This document shows positions 22,693 through 34,582 of a stretch of 64,000 nucleotides of DNA, piece after piece (positions within the stretch are counted from its first letter, which is position 1; each line of letters begins with the position of its first letter). The position numbers and the translations under genes were made by a program. The notes under the pieces were generated by a model. That model saw only the letters and a list, made by a program, of their open reading frames with translations. It was not told the DNA's origin and did not search any database. Location of the stretch: contig JAINUG010000047.1 of assembly GCA_029706075.1 (NCBI GenBank), positions 3,046,675 to 3,110,674 on the forward strand. The letters run 5' to 3'. Source of the stretch: Aldrovandia affinis (Eukaryota > Chordata > Actinopteri > Notacanthiformes > Halosauridae).

Positions 22693-23356
22693 TAAGGCGT
22701 GTTTCCACCAAAAATTGCCAGGAACTTATAGTCGCAGGAACTATTTTCAAGGAATTAAAAGGTTCCTTCAATCCATTACGTCTGCGTTTCCACAGGGGTC
22801 TAAAGAACCGCGAAGATTAGGCTAATTAGTCCACTGACGCATGTTATTATTCTTCTTGTACGCCAATGAATGACAATTTAAGTTTTTCAATTTAAGTTAT
22901 TTCACTAAATCTTTATTCGAAAATTTCACAAAATACATTTTTTGATTCAGTACGCCTTAGGCGATTTAACTAGGGTGGTCTTATGCCTTAATTAATTTAA
23001 TACAAAATTTAAAGATCGCACATTTTTACATTTTATTTAATTTGGTTGCATTTTTAAAAACCTGCCTCCCAGAAAGGCATATGTCGTATACTTTCTTTTT
23101 AGTTTGCTCCATTGATTTATAGATAGATTTTCTGTAGATTTTTCCAACTGCTTTGCTAATGGCAATTTTTAAAAATGGCGGTTGAAACAGAACACAGCGA
23201 GTCTTTTACCATACTCGACCAATCAGAAATGTTCAGCGCTGCAAGCCCCACCACCAAAAGTTCTGTAACATCGAAAAGACCTACCTCTTGACTAGGAACA
23301 TTTTGGGGGGTAAATAAGTTCCTGGGAAAAGTTCCTGCGTTGGAAACGCGCCTTTA
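22693..23356. mobile_element. Harbinger-like non-autonomous DNA element
   Basis: The ends are inverted: TAAGGCGTGTTTCCA at the left, and TAAAGGCGCGTTTCCA when the right end is read on the other strand. A second inner inverted pair, CAGGAACTT, lies close to both ends. TA-rich flanks fit a TWA-type target, but the exact duplication is not resolved. No transposase is encoded. Its interior is copied in reverse at 28115-28350. Confidence 0.7.
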
Positions 23357-23370
23357 GATACTGTGTACTG

Positions 23371-24905
23371 CATTCTGGATGAGATGACTGAAACTGAGAA
23401 GGAGCTTCACTAGATGATCCACAAACTACAGTTGGAGATGAGCACCAGCAAGACATCTGCTAATTCAATTAATATTCTTCATGAAGAGCTGAAGGTGAGC
23501 TGAGTTCTAATAGGCAGTTTGGCCAGCTGATTAACATCAATGACCTCTGACACTGTGGTATAGATACGTCTGACTCAAAACTACATACATACTTGGAACG
23601 GAATATGGAATCTGTGGGTTGAAATATCCAACTTCTGTCCATGCAACTATTTATGTATTTCTATAATTCATAAGGTAAATGTTATAGTTTCATATCTGGA
23701 AAAAGGAGTCATTCAGCCAGATTCAGGAGGAGGCTACTTTCAAGGCTGAGGAATATTCAATAACAATAAAAGCTGAATGAATGAGAAACCTTGTTCAAAG
23801 AAGAGCTGGCAATGATTACAAATATCTGCTAGAAGAAGGAGGAGAGGCTGGTAGCCATGACTGTGAAGTGTGACCTGAAAGAGGAGAAAATCACAGCCAT
23901 GGCCGTGAAGAAGCTGGAAGCTATGGCAACCAAGATCAAGAGGAAGGAGTAGGAGCTGGAGGCCATGTTGGAGCTTTGTGAGATCAATGAACAGAAGCTG
24001 GCAGCCATTATACAATTGTGCTAAGAGAAGGAGGCTACTCTGCAGCAGTAAGTATCAATGCTATCGAGGGCCAGGTGGATTTAAATAACGTAAATAAGGC
24101 AACAGGTGCCGGACTCAGCTTTAGGAAGGATGGTGGCTAAATGCTAAATGCTAAAAATGCAATATTTTTCTGTGATTACATCAAGCTATTACATCAGATG
24201 AAATGTGTGCTTATGAATAAGCAGGGGAAGGCTGAAGCTGGGCAGGGGAAGGCTGAAATTTGTGTGCTTTCGAATTTTCAAGAAAATGGCGCAGGAGGCC
24301 CAGCAGCTTCAAATGTAGGAATATGAAAAAAACTATCTTTGTACTGAAGAGGGACATGGAGAGAAAGGAAAATGCCCTCATGGTCCTGGTGATGCAATAT
24401 AACCCATGCACTCTGCATTAGATTAACCTCTGCCCAGCAGTTTCCTGTTTGGTATTTAGTACATTGTCCCAAAGGTTTTAAAACATTTTAAGCTTCTTTT
24501 TGTACTATTCCTTACTTATTAACCATATTTTATGAGTGCAGTATCTGTCAAATCTGGCAAACATTTGTGAAATTATGGCTGTGATCAGAACAAATGGACT
24601 GGTCTTTGTGGTCAGTGCACACAGACCACTACTTTGTAATGTCTGCAGCATGTGTATGTCTCGTGTTGCTCAGTTAGAATTCCTTATCGGAATGCCACTT
24701 GTCAGATCTTAGTGTTGACTGTTACTGGTTTCTCCCCCAGGTGGAATTCCACAATAAGGGAGGGACTGAGCATTTTAGCTACCATCATGACTACAAAAAG
24801 GACATCAAATGCTGTAATCAAGAACAAAGTTGCAATAGAAATAGTCAATTAAATAAATACTCAAATGCTTTATTGGAGAAAAGATATGATAGGTTTGAGT
24901 GACGC
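23371..24905 (+). pseudogene. Decayed multi-exon coiled-coil gene, identity unknown
   Basis: Exon-like blocks read on the plus strand in helical, charged, heptad-rich frames. One (23371-23490) gives EMTETEKELH, a stop, then IHKLQLEMSTSKTSANSI and ends at a GTGAGC donor. A second (about 23790-24047) gives KKEERLVAMTVKCDLKEEKI, TAMAVKKLEAMATKIKRKE, a stop, ELEAMLELCEINEQKLAAII and a GTAAGT donor. A third (about 24285-24400) gives MAQEAQQLQM. A fourth starts after CTCCCCCAG at 24741 (VEFHNKGGTEHFSYHHDY). Stops lie inside the second and other blocks, so it is probably a non-processed pseudogene. I cannot name the parent. Confidence 0.45.
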
Positions 24906-25424
24906 AGGCATATAAGGGTGGAATTCGGCACTTACCGCCCAATGGCATCTACTGACCAGTGACATGACAACCAATGATTCAGCAAGACACAGGTGAGGAA
25001 GCTCTACCAGAATTAAACCAGCACAGTTAGCCAGTGCACTGAATAGGAATTCAGAATGGCAAAGCAGTACACTTGGGTCAGTGCTAATATGGTATGTGAA
25101 TTCAGAGCAGCAAAGCAGAACTGAGGTAATATAGCACTAATACAGCACATTTAGCCAGAGTTAATTCATAATGCCAATAAAGGGCTCTTCCAGAAATATA
25201 GTACAGCATGCTAATACAAAGCGTCAATACAAATACAGCACATTTGAGCCATTGCCATGCCTCATTTTTTTCCTCCTGTAATTTCAAAGTTTAATAATGG
25301 CTTGTAATGGTTTGTCCCAGTGGTTAAAACAAGTAATTGAATCTTGTCATTGATCCTTATTAGCACATCATTATTATTATTAGTACACATCAGAGAGTGT
25401 TCTTTGTGTACTCCATACATATAC
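24906..25424. other. Non-coding stretch, nothing recognised
   Basis: It has locally repetitive short motifs (CAGCACATTTAGCCAG, GCAAAGCAG) but no gene or repeat boundary that I can place. Confidence 0.35.
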
Positions 25425-25428
25425 ATAT

Positions 25429-25996
25429 TGTGGCAGCCTAAGGGGTGGCCCAAGGAAATGGCTGCCTGGCCCGTCAATGCATTGGAGCCACTGGAGAGGA
25501 AAACAACTTCATTTCCCAGCAGCCCGCAGCCCATACCTGAACGGAGTCAAGCCATTGGGACTAACGAACAGGCGAAAGCCATTTTGAGGCCTATTTAAAG
25601 GACTCGTTCCCATTACACCGAGAAGGAGTAGGAAAGTGTTTGTGAATGTGAAGAGAGAGAACCGTGAAGTCTGTTGACCAGCCGGGATTTAGAAAGAGAG
25701 AGTTTGAAAGTGAGTTGGATTGTTTATTGTGTTTTGACCTGGATTGTTTGAGGACCCCCCTTTGTGTACCGACTACTGGACTGGATTACGGAACTGACCT
25801 GACATTGGATTTTGGATAACGACGACGAGTAGGATTAGGTTGGATCCCCCGAATACCTCGCCCTTTGTTTTGTGTGTTTGTCAAGGGTATTTGTTTAATA
25901 AATTGTTTTGTTTAGAATACTGCCTCCTCCGGGTTATTTACCCTGCCTACGCCCTCTGCAAAGGTTTGTGAGTGTCGCCCAACCCCTAGGGACACA
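25429..25996 (+). mobile_element. Solo LTR C (same family as A and B, opposite strand)
   Basis: It starts TGTGGCAGCC, ends AGGGACACA, and is flanked by ATAT at 25425-25428 and 25997-26000. A TATA-like CCTATTTAAAGG lies at about 25590 and AATAAA at about 25897, so transcription would run on the plus strand. It aligns in reverse complement with LTRs A and B along its length. Confidence 0.88.
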
Positions 25997-26000
25997 ATAT

Positions 26001-26448
26001 ATTTATGTACACATAAACTATGCAGGAGAATCCGGTAAGAAGGACACCAATGAGGCTTTTAATATAGACAAAATGCTCACCCCCCCCCACCTCCTTATCA
26101 TGTTACGCATTCCCTCCTTTTGGCAGCATGGCTGTGGCAGTGAAACGGGAGGGGTGGAGCTGAACAGACTGATAGAAGAGGTTGGGGACAGGGAGGGTGG
26201 CATAGACCGCCACCACACCAGAGGGAGTGGATGCAGCATTGCGACTGCTGAAGTCTTCATTTTTTTAATAACCCCAGGGTCCCAAGAACCCTGTTCACGC
26301 CAGGGTCATCTGTGGCCAGGAGACCTGCAAGGGACACCTATATATCCTCATCTATAATACTCAATGGCCACACAAATACATTGTCCCATGCCACATGACA
26401 AATCCCCAGCTGTGAGCAGAGCAGCCGATGGTAAGAAGTGGCAGAGGA
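26001..26448. other. Non-coding stretch, nothing recognised
   Basis: A short GC-richer tract near 26120-26260 is open in two frames but has no family or splice context that I recognise. The 149-residue frame that spans it begins inside LTR C. Confidence 0.35.
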
Positions 26449-27910
26449 GTCAAATCAAATCAAATCGAATTTATTTGTATAGCGCTTTTCACAATAGAAT
26501 TGTCACAAAACACTTAACAGAGGGGGAACCCAGGCCTTGACCCCCCCAAAAAGCACTAAAGGCAACAATGGCAAGGAAAACTCCTTGGTAGGGAGAAACC
26601 TTGGGAGGAACCAGACCAGGAACTGCACAGGATGTTGTCATGGTCAGTGGGGGTGAGAAAGGTGAAAGGGGGGGGCGGAGAGGGCTCCAGGAACTGGGGT
26701 TGGTCGCAGGATCTGAGGGCTTGGGGGCAGGTGCCCCGAGTCAGAGGCCGAGGCAGAGAAGAGAACATGCAGTCAGAAAAAAAAGCAATGCTATAGCCAG
26801 TAGCATTATGTAAGAGCAGGGGAGCACAAGCATAGGAAATATACAGATAGCCTCAACAGGTGTAAACTATGGCAGCATACCTATTAGGAGAGGGACAGAG
26901 AAAACACGCAGCCATGAGAGAGTTCCAAACAATCCACACCTGATCAAGGATAACCAGCATAACAGTGGTGGTAACACATTGAGGAGGTGACAGTATGGAA
27001 AGTTTCTCACTCCATAAGACACTAGGGCACGACCTTCTCCATCTCTCCACCTAGACTATGTTTGGCAGTAGGCTAGGCTGAAAAGATATGTTTTTAATCT
27101 ACACTTAAAAATTGAAACTGTGTCCTAATCTCTAACATACCTTGGTAAACCGTTCCACAACAGAGGAGCTCTAAAAGAGAAGGCTCTACCACCAGCTGTG
27201 CTTTTCAAAATTCTAGGGAGTAATAGATGGCCGGCTTCTTGTGAACGAAGCAGTCGTGTCGGCTTATAGGGGGCAATCATTTCGGTCAGATATAAAGGTG
27301 CAAGTCCGTTCACTGCTTTAAAAGTTAGCAACAGTACTTTATAATCAGCCCGATATTTAATAGGAAGCCAATGTAGTGATGCTAACACAGGAGTAATGTG
27401 CTCATACTTCTTGGATCTAGTCAAAATACGTGCCGCTGTATTCTGTACTAGTTGAAGACTCTTTAGAGAGCTACTAGAGGAGCCGGATAATAAGGCATTA
27501 TAATAGTCTAGCCTCGATGCGACAAAAGCATGCAAAGGTTTTTGCATCCTCTAATGACAGAATGTGCCGAATTTGAGCTATGTTTCTTAGGTGAAAGAAA
27601 GCTACTCTGGAAGTGTTTTTAATATGAGTGTCAAATGTAAGGTCCTGGGCCCGTATTCACAAATAATTTTATCTTACCACTAGGAGTACTTCTAAATCGC
27701 ACTAAAACCTTTTAGTTAGGAGTCCCACCTTAAAACCTATTCACAAAGCTCCTAAGTCAAACTCTTACTAAGGAATTCCTAGAATTGTGAAACTAAGAGT
27801 GAGGGCGGGGTTGACGTCGTTGCTAGGGATGACATTGTTTCTCATGAACGAGCTTACTCAGAATGCCCACAGTGATTGGCTGATATAGGAGATGGGTCAT
27901 CATAGAGAAA

Positions 27911-28000
27911 TACCGTATTGACCCGAATATAAGACAGGGTTTTTTTCCTAGAAAAAAGTCTGAAAAAGTCGCATCGTCTTATATTCGGGTCAATATGGTA
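27911..28000. repeat. Short hairpin element
   Basis: A 25-base arm starting TACCGTATTGACCCGAATAT is matched with one difference by the reverse complement of 27976-28000, leaving a 40-base loop. The structure resembles a foldback or miniature inverted-repeat element. Confidence 0.85.
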
Positions 28001-28114
28001 GTTTTTCTGCCGCTGTTTTTACAGTAACAATTCCCTAAATCTCGATGCAGAGTTACAGTGAAGAGATAGAGAACCATGTATGTTTTGGTTTGCTTTGTTT
28101 TTCATACTAAATGC

Positions 28115-28350
28115 CTTTCTGGGAGGCATGTTTTTTAAAATGCGACCGAATTAAATAGAATTGAAACATTAGCGATCTTTTATTTTTTTATTAAATTAAT
28201 TCAGGCATAAGACCACCCTAGTTACATCGCCTAAGGCATACTGAATCTAAAAATGTATTTTGTTAAATTTTCAAATAAAGATTTTGTGAAATAACTTACA
28301 TTGAAAAACTGAAATTATCATTCATTGAAACGCGCCTTTGGTCCGTTATT
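28115..28350 (-). repeat. Fragment of the Harbinger-like element of 22693-23356
   Basis: It is collinear in reverse complement with about 22870-23080. Shared tracts include CTGGGAGGCATGTTTTT against the CCTGCCTCCCAG side and AGGCATAAGACCACCCTAG. It ends with AAACGCGCCTTT, the terminal repeat of that family. Confidence 0.7.
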
Positions 28351-28511
28351 ATTTTTTTGCTGATCCGAAAAATGATCCGATGCACCCCTATTATATTCTA
28401 ATAAAGATTCTAAAATACAAATGTAGGCTACGTGTCACTGATTTAACATGAAACCAAGAATAGGCTCCTGACTAGTCAATTGGTTACATGTCTGCATCTC
28501 GTAAACAATCT

Positions 28512-28559
28512 GAGGGTATCTATATATAATATATATAATATTATATATATAATACCCTC
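28512..28559. repeat. AT-rich palindrome
   Basis: GAGGGTAT and ATACCCTC close a stem of alternating TA-rich sequence. It would form a hairpin on either strand and interrupts the element with GGGCCC ends. Confidence 0.8.
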
Positions 28560-28910
28560 GCGATTGAGGCGGTACCTTTTTATGAGCTCTATATCATTCA
28601 ATATCTCCAGTGTTGACACGATTGCGACAACGATTGCCGGCCGCAGCAGATTTTCGGATCGCCGTGAGTAGGTCTTTAGCGACTTAGAAGTCCTCTTGGC
28701 TGCTTCTAACTTCTCCTGGACTTAGGAGCTGTTTATAGCTCTCAAACCCTTTGTGAAATACTCTTATCCCAAAAATGTAGGACTCCTAAATTTATGAGTG
28801 ACACGCTCATTATTTTTGGGACTTGCTCCTAAATTCCGGAGTTACGACCAACTTTTACCCTTAAAATTCTTTGTGAATACGGGCCCTGATCAATAATAAA
28901 ACCAAGGTTC

Positions 28911-29534
28911 GTGGGGTTCGCCAGTCTCCGGACCGGATCTTTATTTTCGTCTCTCTATCAGACGACAAGAGAGAGAAACGGCGGGAGAGCAGGTTAAATA
29001 AAACAAGCACAAAACAAGTCTTCACCCTATTCGCCACAAAGCTTTCGAGCAAAAACAATTAACTAAAATAACAAACTAAATTAAAGCCTGCCTCCTCCGA
29101 GGGGGGAATCCTCTTCCGGAGAAACACACAACAAACACAGACAATCAGCGGCTTTCCACACCGCTTTCATATATCATTTAACAAGTATCAACACTTAACG
29201 GGACAGGGTAGAACTCGACACATTGTCCCTACGCACACTCATCACACATACCAACAGGACACCGTGCCTCTTCAGTCCAGAGTTCCACTATAACCTCACC
29301 AGGCACACACGTATCTCAGTGACTTTTCAAGTGCTTCCCAAACCCATGCTGTTACGGTTCCTTGTATATGTGTGCAGGGCCCTACTGCTTTTTATCTTTC
29401 TGTGCAGGACAGTGCAGGTGGCGGGGCTTAATTGGTCGATTGGAGGACCAGAGCTATATAAGTCCGGACGGTGTAGGCGGTCACTCTCTCCAGTCCAGCC
29501 AAATGGATGTCACCACGTTTTTCCTTTATCAATG
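28911..29534. other. Unassigned segment with LTR-like features
   Basis: The left part read on the minus strand contains AATAAAGATCCGG. The right part read on the plus strand contains a TATA-like GAGCTATATAAGTCC at about 29450. No paired termini or duplications were found, so it may be two fragments of old LTRs. Confidence 0.3.
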
Positions 29535-29938
29535 TTATCAATCAATCAATATTATTTTCATTAATTCATTCACATCTGTGATGACTTGATGAGCTTCATC
29601 CAGCATTCCCTGTCAAGCATTGCATTGCGAAGAGACGATCCGCACAGTCCTGTCTCCAGTTCGATGGATGATTTAAGGGTGATGTTAGGTCAACCTCTAC
29701 GACGGGGAGAGTCTGGCATCCAAAGGAGGACACAACTGGCTGGCTCATTGTGCCGAAGGATATGTCCGGCTAGCCGAAGACAACGCTGTCTGATGACACT
29801 TGAGATGGAGGGGAGGGCACCATACAGGGCGCAGTTTGGAAGGTGGTCCTGCCAGGAAACATTCTGGACAGCACGCAACATCCGTGTGTAGGTACCATCG
29901 ATGGACTTAGTGATCTTGCTGGTGAGGGCCCAAGACTC

Positions 29939-30096
29939 GTGGTTCTCTGTGGCTCAGTTGGTAGAGCACAGCGTTGGCAACGCTTAGGTTGTGGGTTCAA
30001 TCCCCACTGGGGCCACATATACTGAAAATGTATGCATTCACTACTGTAAGTCACTTTGGATAAAAGCGTCTGCTAAATGGCGTATATTACTATATT
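29939..30096 (+). mobile_element. tRNA-derived SINE, copy 1
   Basis: The head resembles a tRNA: box A GTGGCTCAGTTGG and box B GGTTCAATCCC, with an anticodon-like loop TTGGCAA. The tail GGATAAAAGCGTCTGCTAAA is the L2-type LINE tail. The flanking duplication AAGACTC lies at 29932-29938 and 30097-30103. It sits in the C-terminal part of the RTE-like LINE. Other copies are at 51077 and 55907. Confidence 0.93.
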
Positions 30097-30787
30097 AAGA
30101 CTCACACCCATAGAGGAGAATGGACTCCACAGATGTTTTAAAGATGTTAATTTTGGAGCTTTTACGGATTGAAGATCCATAAAACATTCCTCAATGAGTG
30201 GAGAGCAGACCAAGCTTGAGCCTTCCTACGTTCAACATCGTGGGTCGAGTTTGTGTAGGAGCCCAGGTATTTGAAGTCATCAACTTTGTCGATCTTACTG
30301 CTATCAAGCACTATGATGTCGCCAGCGGTGGAGGGATTGAGGTGAATGTACTTAGTTTTTTTGCATTAAGAGAGAGACCAATGGACTTGCAGCAAGTTTC
30401 TACTTTGTGGAGGAGAGATTCTGCATCTCGAAGGGTGTCAGCAAGCAGAATAATGTCATCAGCATAATCTAGGTCAGAGAGGTGTTGAGCAGGATATCTA
30501 CTACTTCTACAGCAAGTCAGAGTTAGACCATCAGTGTCATTTATTGCTATCCGCAGGGCGTAGTCCAAAACTATGATGAATAGATAGGGGGCAAGTGGAC
30601 CCTGGAGAACGCCGGTGTTAATGAAAAATGAATCAGTTTCGCCTCCCGGAGTGAGAACAACTGCACTTGTGTCCTCATACATAATTTTGATGGCATTTAC
30701 AATCTCCTCCGGAATTCCGTAAGCATTCAAAATTTTAAACATCGTGGGTCTGTTGATAGAATCGAATGCTTTGCGGAAGTCAATTAA

Positions 30788-32396
30788 CCCCCTGAGGTCG
30801 ATGGGATCGCCGACGATCCCAGCAGTAATAAAAGTATATTACTATTTCTAACGTTGCAAGATTTTATCATACACACGCGGCAAAAACATTGACAGAAACC
30901 TTAGAATCGTGACTTTCAGATTTGAGCACTGGCAAATAATATGAGATTTTTAAAATTAGGTTAATTAGACCAAAAGTAAACCTTGCCTTTTACTCTCTTT
31001 TTTACCTGGAAGTGCCATCCCCCTTCTATTGACATGGTAACTAGGTGCTAGTCTCGGGGAAGGGCGTGGGGCCATGTGTGAAATCGCAGCGTAAACAATG
31101 TCCCGACATTATATTCCATCTTGTCTGTGTTTACGGTTGTGATCTGCCAGCAACAGACGGTGTATGCTGATATTTATTTTATTTCCAAATATATGAATTC
31201 CGCGTCTTGTGACGATATACGGAAACAATCAGAATCATTGCGAACTACTGCGAATAATTAACAGGAGGATATTTAACCAGCTGGCATTCTCTGTTTCGGC
31301 GCTTGGACATTATCTAGCTTAGCTTGATAGTACCTATTGTGATTAATGTTTCTTGCCTCTCGAGAACTTGTTTGTTTGTGTGCTTGTTGTTGTTTAGATT
31401 CCCAGCGTTTAGTTTATACCAAGTTTTTGGATACGTTTTGGATTTACCTGTTTACTTTGCTTTGTTTGTTCCTGATTGTTAGTTTTGTTTTGTTTGTCTT
31501 TCCGTGTCTTCGCAGACACAGATTTTGCTTTCGTTTTCCTAAAGACGTTTAACGATCAATATTTAAACGGGCTACTTTTGATCATGTGCCTGTGTCCACT
31601 GCCAAACAGACTCTGGATGTTGGCAAATTGGCTTCTGTTGGTTGCAAGAAATGCGTACTCTGCAAGCTGTCGGGGAAACAGCAGTTTGTGACACTCCCTT
31701 GTGTCTACAGTTGACCAGAAACTGTTTAGAGAAGTGGCACCAAAGACCGTGAAAGAACAGATTGTCTCACCATGTTTTAATATGGATTTTTTTAAATAGT
31801 TTGTTTTCAATGAATCTTCCCAAATGAAAAAAAAGTCTTTTTTTCTGTCTTCTGCATGGCTCACTGACTATTGCTTACTCTGATGGCTTTTCTTTTTGTC
31901 TGACGGCCTTTGAGAGAGAGATGGCCCATCTGACAGATCTTACAGGTGTGGACAAGCCTCAGGTGTGGATCATGAATATTCATGAAATTAGCATATAGCC
32001 CTCCCACAGCCTGAAATAAATGTGACCAGTTCTGATAAAAACAGGTTTTTAGCTATTTAGATCTCAGATGTGCAAAACTATTTTCACACCCTTACATAAC
32101 CAACCATAACGCATATTGGCAAAACAATTTGTCACTATAGTTTAGTGTGTGCTTTCACAACTTTTGTGACGGCAGAAAAATGCTTTTTATAACTTGTGTG
32201 TTTGTAGATCTATTTCCAAGCTGCATATGATACTGACCAAACTATTGATGGCATATAAATGTAGCTGTGATTGTCCTTCAATTAAAAATATCAAACACTT
32301 TGGAGTAAGTGTGTGTTAAATTGATGAAATTGAGATAAATATCAGACCAAGCCAAAATCACAAAACTTCTCTAAGCTTAGCACGGACCTCAGAGGG
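30788..32396. mobile_element. piggyBac-like DNA transposon, non-autonomous
   Basis: TTAA flanks the element at 30784-30787 and 32397-32400. The termini are inverted: CCCCCTGAGGTC at the left against GACCTCAGAGGG at the right. TTAA targets with CCC ends are the piggyBac signature. No complete transposase exists; a short plus-strand stretch at about 31590-31690 (KKCVLCKLSGKQQF) has paired cysteines but is too short to assign. The element splits the reverse transcriptase of the LINE between its fingers and palm. Confidence 0.88.
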
Positions 32397-33901
32397 TTAA
32401 GATTATTGCAGCTTCTTTCTGATGATTTCGAATTTCCTCAATTATTCGTCTGAGAGCAAGGATTTGTGAAGAAGTAGATCTCAGAGGCCGAAAACCATTT
32501 TGGTTGGGGCGAAGGACCTTTTCCAACTCAGGACGAATACGATTCAGCAAAAGACGGTTGTAGATTTTTGCAGCTGTTTGAGTTAGACTGATTCCCCGAT
32601 AGTTGTCTGGGATGGTCAGATCACCTTTTTTCGGAACTGGCACAATGCCGGAGATGCCCCATTCAGGCGGGCGATTTCCTTCCAAGGTTGTATTACAGAA
32701 GTGTGTAAGACACTTCTTCAGTTTGGGAAGCCTCCAAACTTCAATAGGGATGCTGTCCATACCAGGGGCCTTGCCAAGTTTCATTTGCGCGATAGCCGTA
32801 TTGACCTCGGCTTGAGAAAATTTGCCGGTGGGAATATTAGAGTTGGTTTTAAAGATTGGGTCAATTGTACCTTGAACATTGGTATTATTACCGGAATTCA
32901 GAAGGTTTTCAAAATGAGACTTCCATGAGGCCATTCGATCTTCACCTTGGAAGAATACAGTGTTGGACCACTTACCAGAGAGCTGTTTAACTCATTTCCA
33001 GGCACATTGCAAGTCACTGGTGAATTCACGTTTGTCAAAAGTACTAAGTATGTTGTTGACTCTAATGCAGGGCTCCAGACTAACTTTTTTCACCACAGTC
33101 CCGGAACCGTCCCGAAATACAATTTTAACCGTCCCAAAGTGAATGTAAATTGTCCCAAAAATCGAGAATGTTGTTTCTTTATTTTGGTTTTGTCGTCTAT
33201 AATTGTTATTGCCATAAAAAAACACCATTCAAATGATTAGGAAATAAATAATTGTATTTTTATTTGAAATAATTATTTCTCTTAACAATAGGCACATTAG
33301 ATCAACAGGTAACAACATTCCATTCTAGAAGAAATTTTATTTTCCTTTTGGCCAGAGCTTTGTTTCTGTAGAGAAAGAGAAAATAAATGGATTTAGTCAA
33401 AAGGCTCCCAGGTGGAAAGATTTCACAAGAATCATTATGATTATTTATATATATAGTTAGTGTTAATGATGTCTTGTAGATTACTATGGATATTTGCAAC
33501 TCTATTATTTTAAGGACTGATAGGATAGTTTATGAATGAATAAAACATGTAGTGAAAAGTACAGAAATCATCTGACATATCTAAGGGAGTCAAAGTGTCG
33601 AATTTCATGGATACTGTAAGGAATACGAGTGTGTTCATTCAGTCATATTTATTACAAACTGAAAATGTTCAACACTCACAATCAAATCAACTGCTCAACT
33701 GTTAGCTATTACTGCTGTGTAACGTTATGCCAAGTTGTAACTCATACTAACGTTGTGTCAGACAAAAACCTTTAATTTCTCCGAAACGCAGGTTCGCATT
33801 ATCATTGTTTATTGTGTGTGTTCAAAGACGCTTGTAAAATACCTCTGTGGTGGACTGAACAAATGAACGGGCTGGCAGATTGCCGCCAGTCAATGCGGCC
33901 C

Positions 33902-34162
33902 CTAGCAACCGTGTAGCGCAGTGAAGTGTAGCATCAGTAGCCTGACGGATTTCTCCGCTTTTGTTTCGATAAATGTAACGTTAGGCCAATCAACTCGTCC
34001 TGCAATGGTAGTAGCTACTTTGTTGCAAAATGGTATACACAATGTATCTTGTGTCTTGTGCTTGAATTGAGACAACTGGCGAACTGATACAGTGCATGCC
34101 GTTTTGATGGCTCTGGTGACTGCCGTGCAGCCTACAGCAGTGGTGAAGCATTTGCCGGCCAT
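33902..34162 (-). CDS. Open frame of unknown origin inside the hAT element
   Basis: Eighty-six residues from ATG at 34162, beginning MAGKCFTTAVGCTAVTRAIK and continuing with SVRQLSQFKHKTQD. A TTTTAG acceptor-like site lies a few bases upstream of the ATG on the minus strand. The sequence does not look like a hAT transposase domain: there is no BED finger or dimerisation motif. Its GC content and codon texture differ from the AT-rich DNA on either side. It may be a captured host exon or chance. Confidence 0.3.
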   Translation of the reverse strand: MAGKCFTTAVGCTAVTRAIKTACTVSVRQLSQFKHKTQDTLCIPFCNKVATTIAGRVDWPNVTFIETKAEKSVRLLMLHFTALHGC

Positions 34163-34468
34163 GGCGTGAATCTAAAATTTAACTAATATCAACCAAAACA
34201 TCACGGAATCAACCAATTAGTGTAATTAACTAAAATAATATACTGAAATAGCCTAAATGTAGCTTACACTTCGCTGGTTGCCTTGCTAATTATTGTGGGT
34301 GCTCGCACTCAGCACGGAGTTAGCGCTAACACCGTTTTTTCACACACGCCACACACACACAGGGCTAACGTTAGCTAGCAAGCAGCCCGCTATCTAGCTA
34401 GCAGCTGACTACTCTATACAGTTCCAATAGACTAACATTACACCTCTGTGATTTAAATGTGTCCTTAC

Positions 34469-34582
34469 CTTAGACTCAGGGGTTGTACTAGGGTTGGATG
34501 CAGTTCCCTGTTGGTCAGTCTGTGTCTGTGTCTGTTCTCCATCTTCTTCTGCTGTGTTTATCCTCTTCAAATAGCGCAACAT
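34469..34582 (-). CDS. Possible first coding exon of a hAT transposase
   Basis: The frame opens MLRYLKRINTAEEDGEQTQT and continues with Gln/Thr/Ser-rich sequence to PSTTPESK. It then meets a consensus donor, AAG followed by GTAAGG. The length is 38 codons in phase 0. A short basic start followed by a low-complexity acidic/Ser stretch is common at the N-terminus of ZNF862-like hAT transposases; that comparison is from memory. The downstream catalytic exons are missing from the element. Confidence 0.4.

Larger units (their letters stand above)
27647..28886. mobile_element. DNA element with GGGCCCGTATTCACAAA termini
   Basis: Both ends read GGGCCCGTATTCACAAA and continue as imperfect inverted repeats for some tens of bases (TTTTA, CTCCTAA motifs). 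No transposase frame is present. The superfamily is not certain and the target duplication is at most 2-3 bases. It contains a hairpin element (27911-28000), a Harbinger-like fragment (28115-28350) and an AT-rich palindrome (28512-28559). A partial second copy lies at 49482-49908. Confidence 0.7.
26449..28910 (-). mobile_element. L2 LINE 3' part, split by a DNA element
   Basis: The minus frame 27125-27547 encodes the C-terminal region of L2 (HAFVASRLDYYNALLSG, LQLVQNTAARILTR, VLASLHWLPIKYRADYKVLL, STAGGRAFSFRAPLLWNGLP). Next to it lies the 3' tail with TTTATTTGTATAGCGCTTTT at about 26468 and AGGAAAACTCC at about 26575. L2 sequence resumes for a short distance after the insert (28887-28910). 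The 5' side is truncated there. Confidence 0.85.

Noticed and set aside
26601..26813. Gly/Arg-rich frame near a G-rich tract
   Set aside because: It lies in the L2 3' tail and is composition-driven.
29944..30017. A tRNA-Ala-like gene
   Set aside because: The cloverleaf is degenerate, the same head occurs three times with an L2-type tail, and each copy has LINE-type flanks. It is a SINE promoter, not a tRNA gene.
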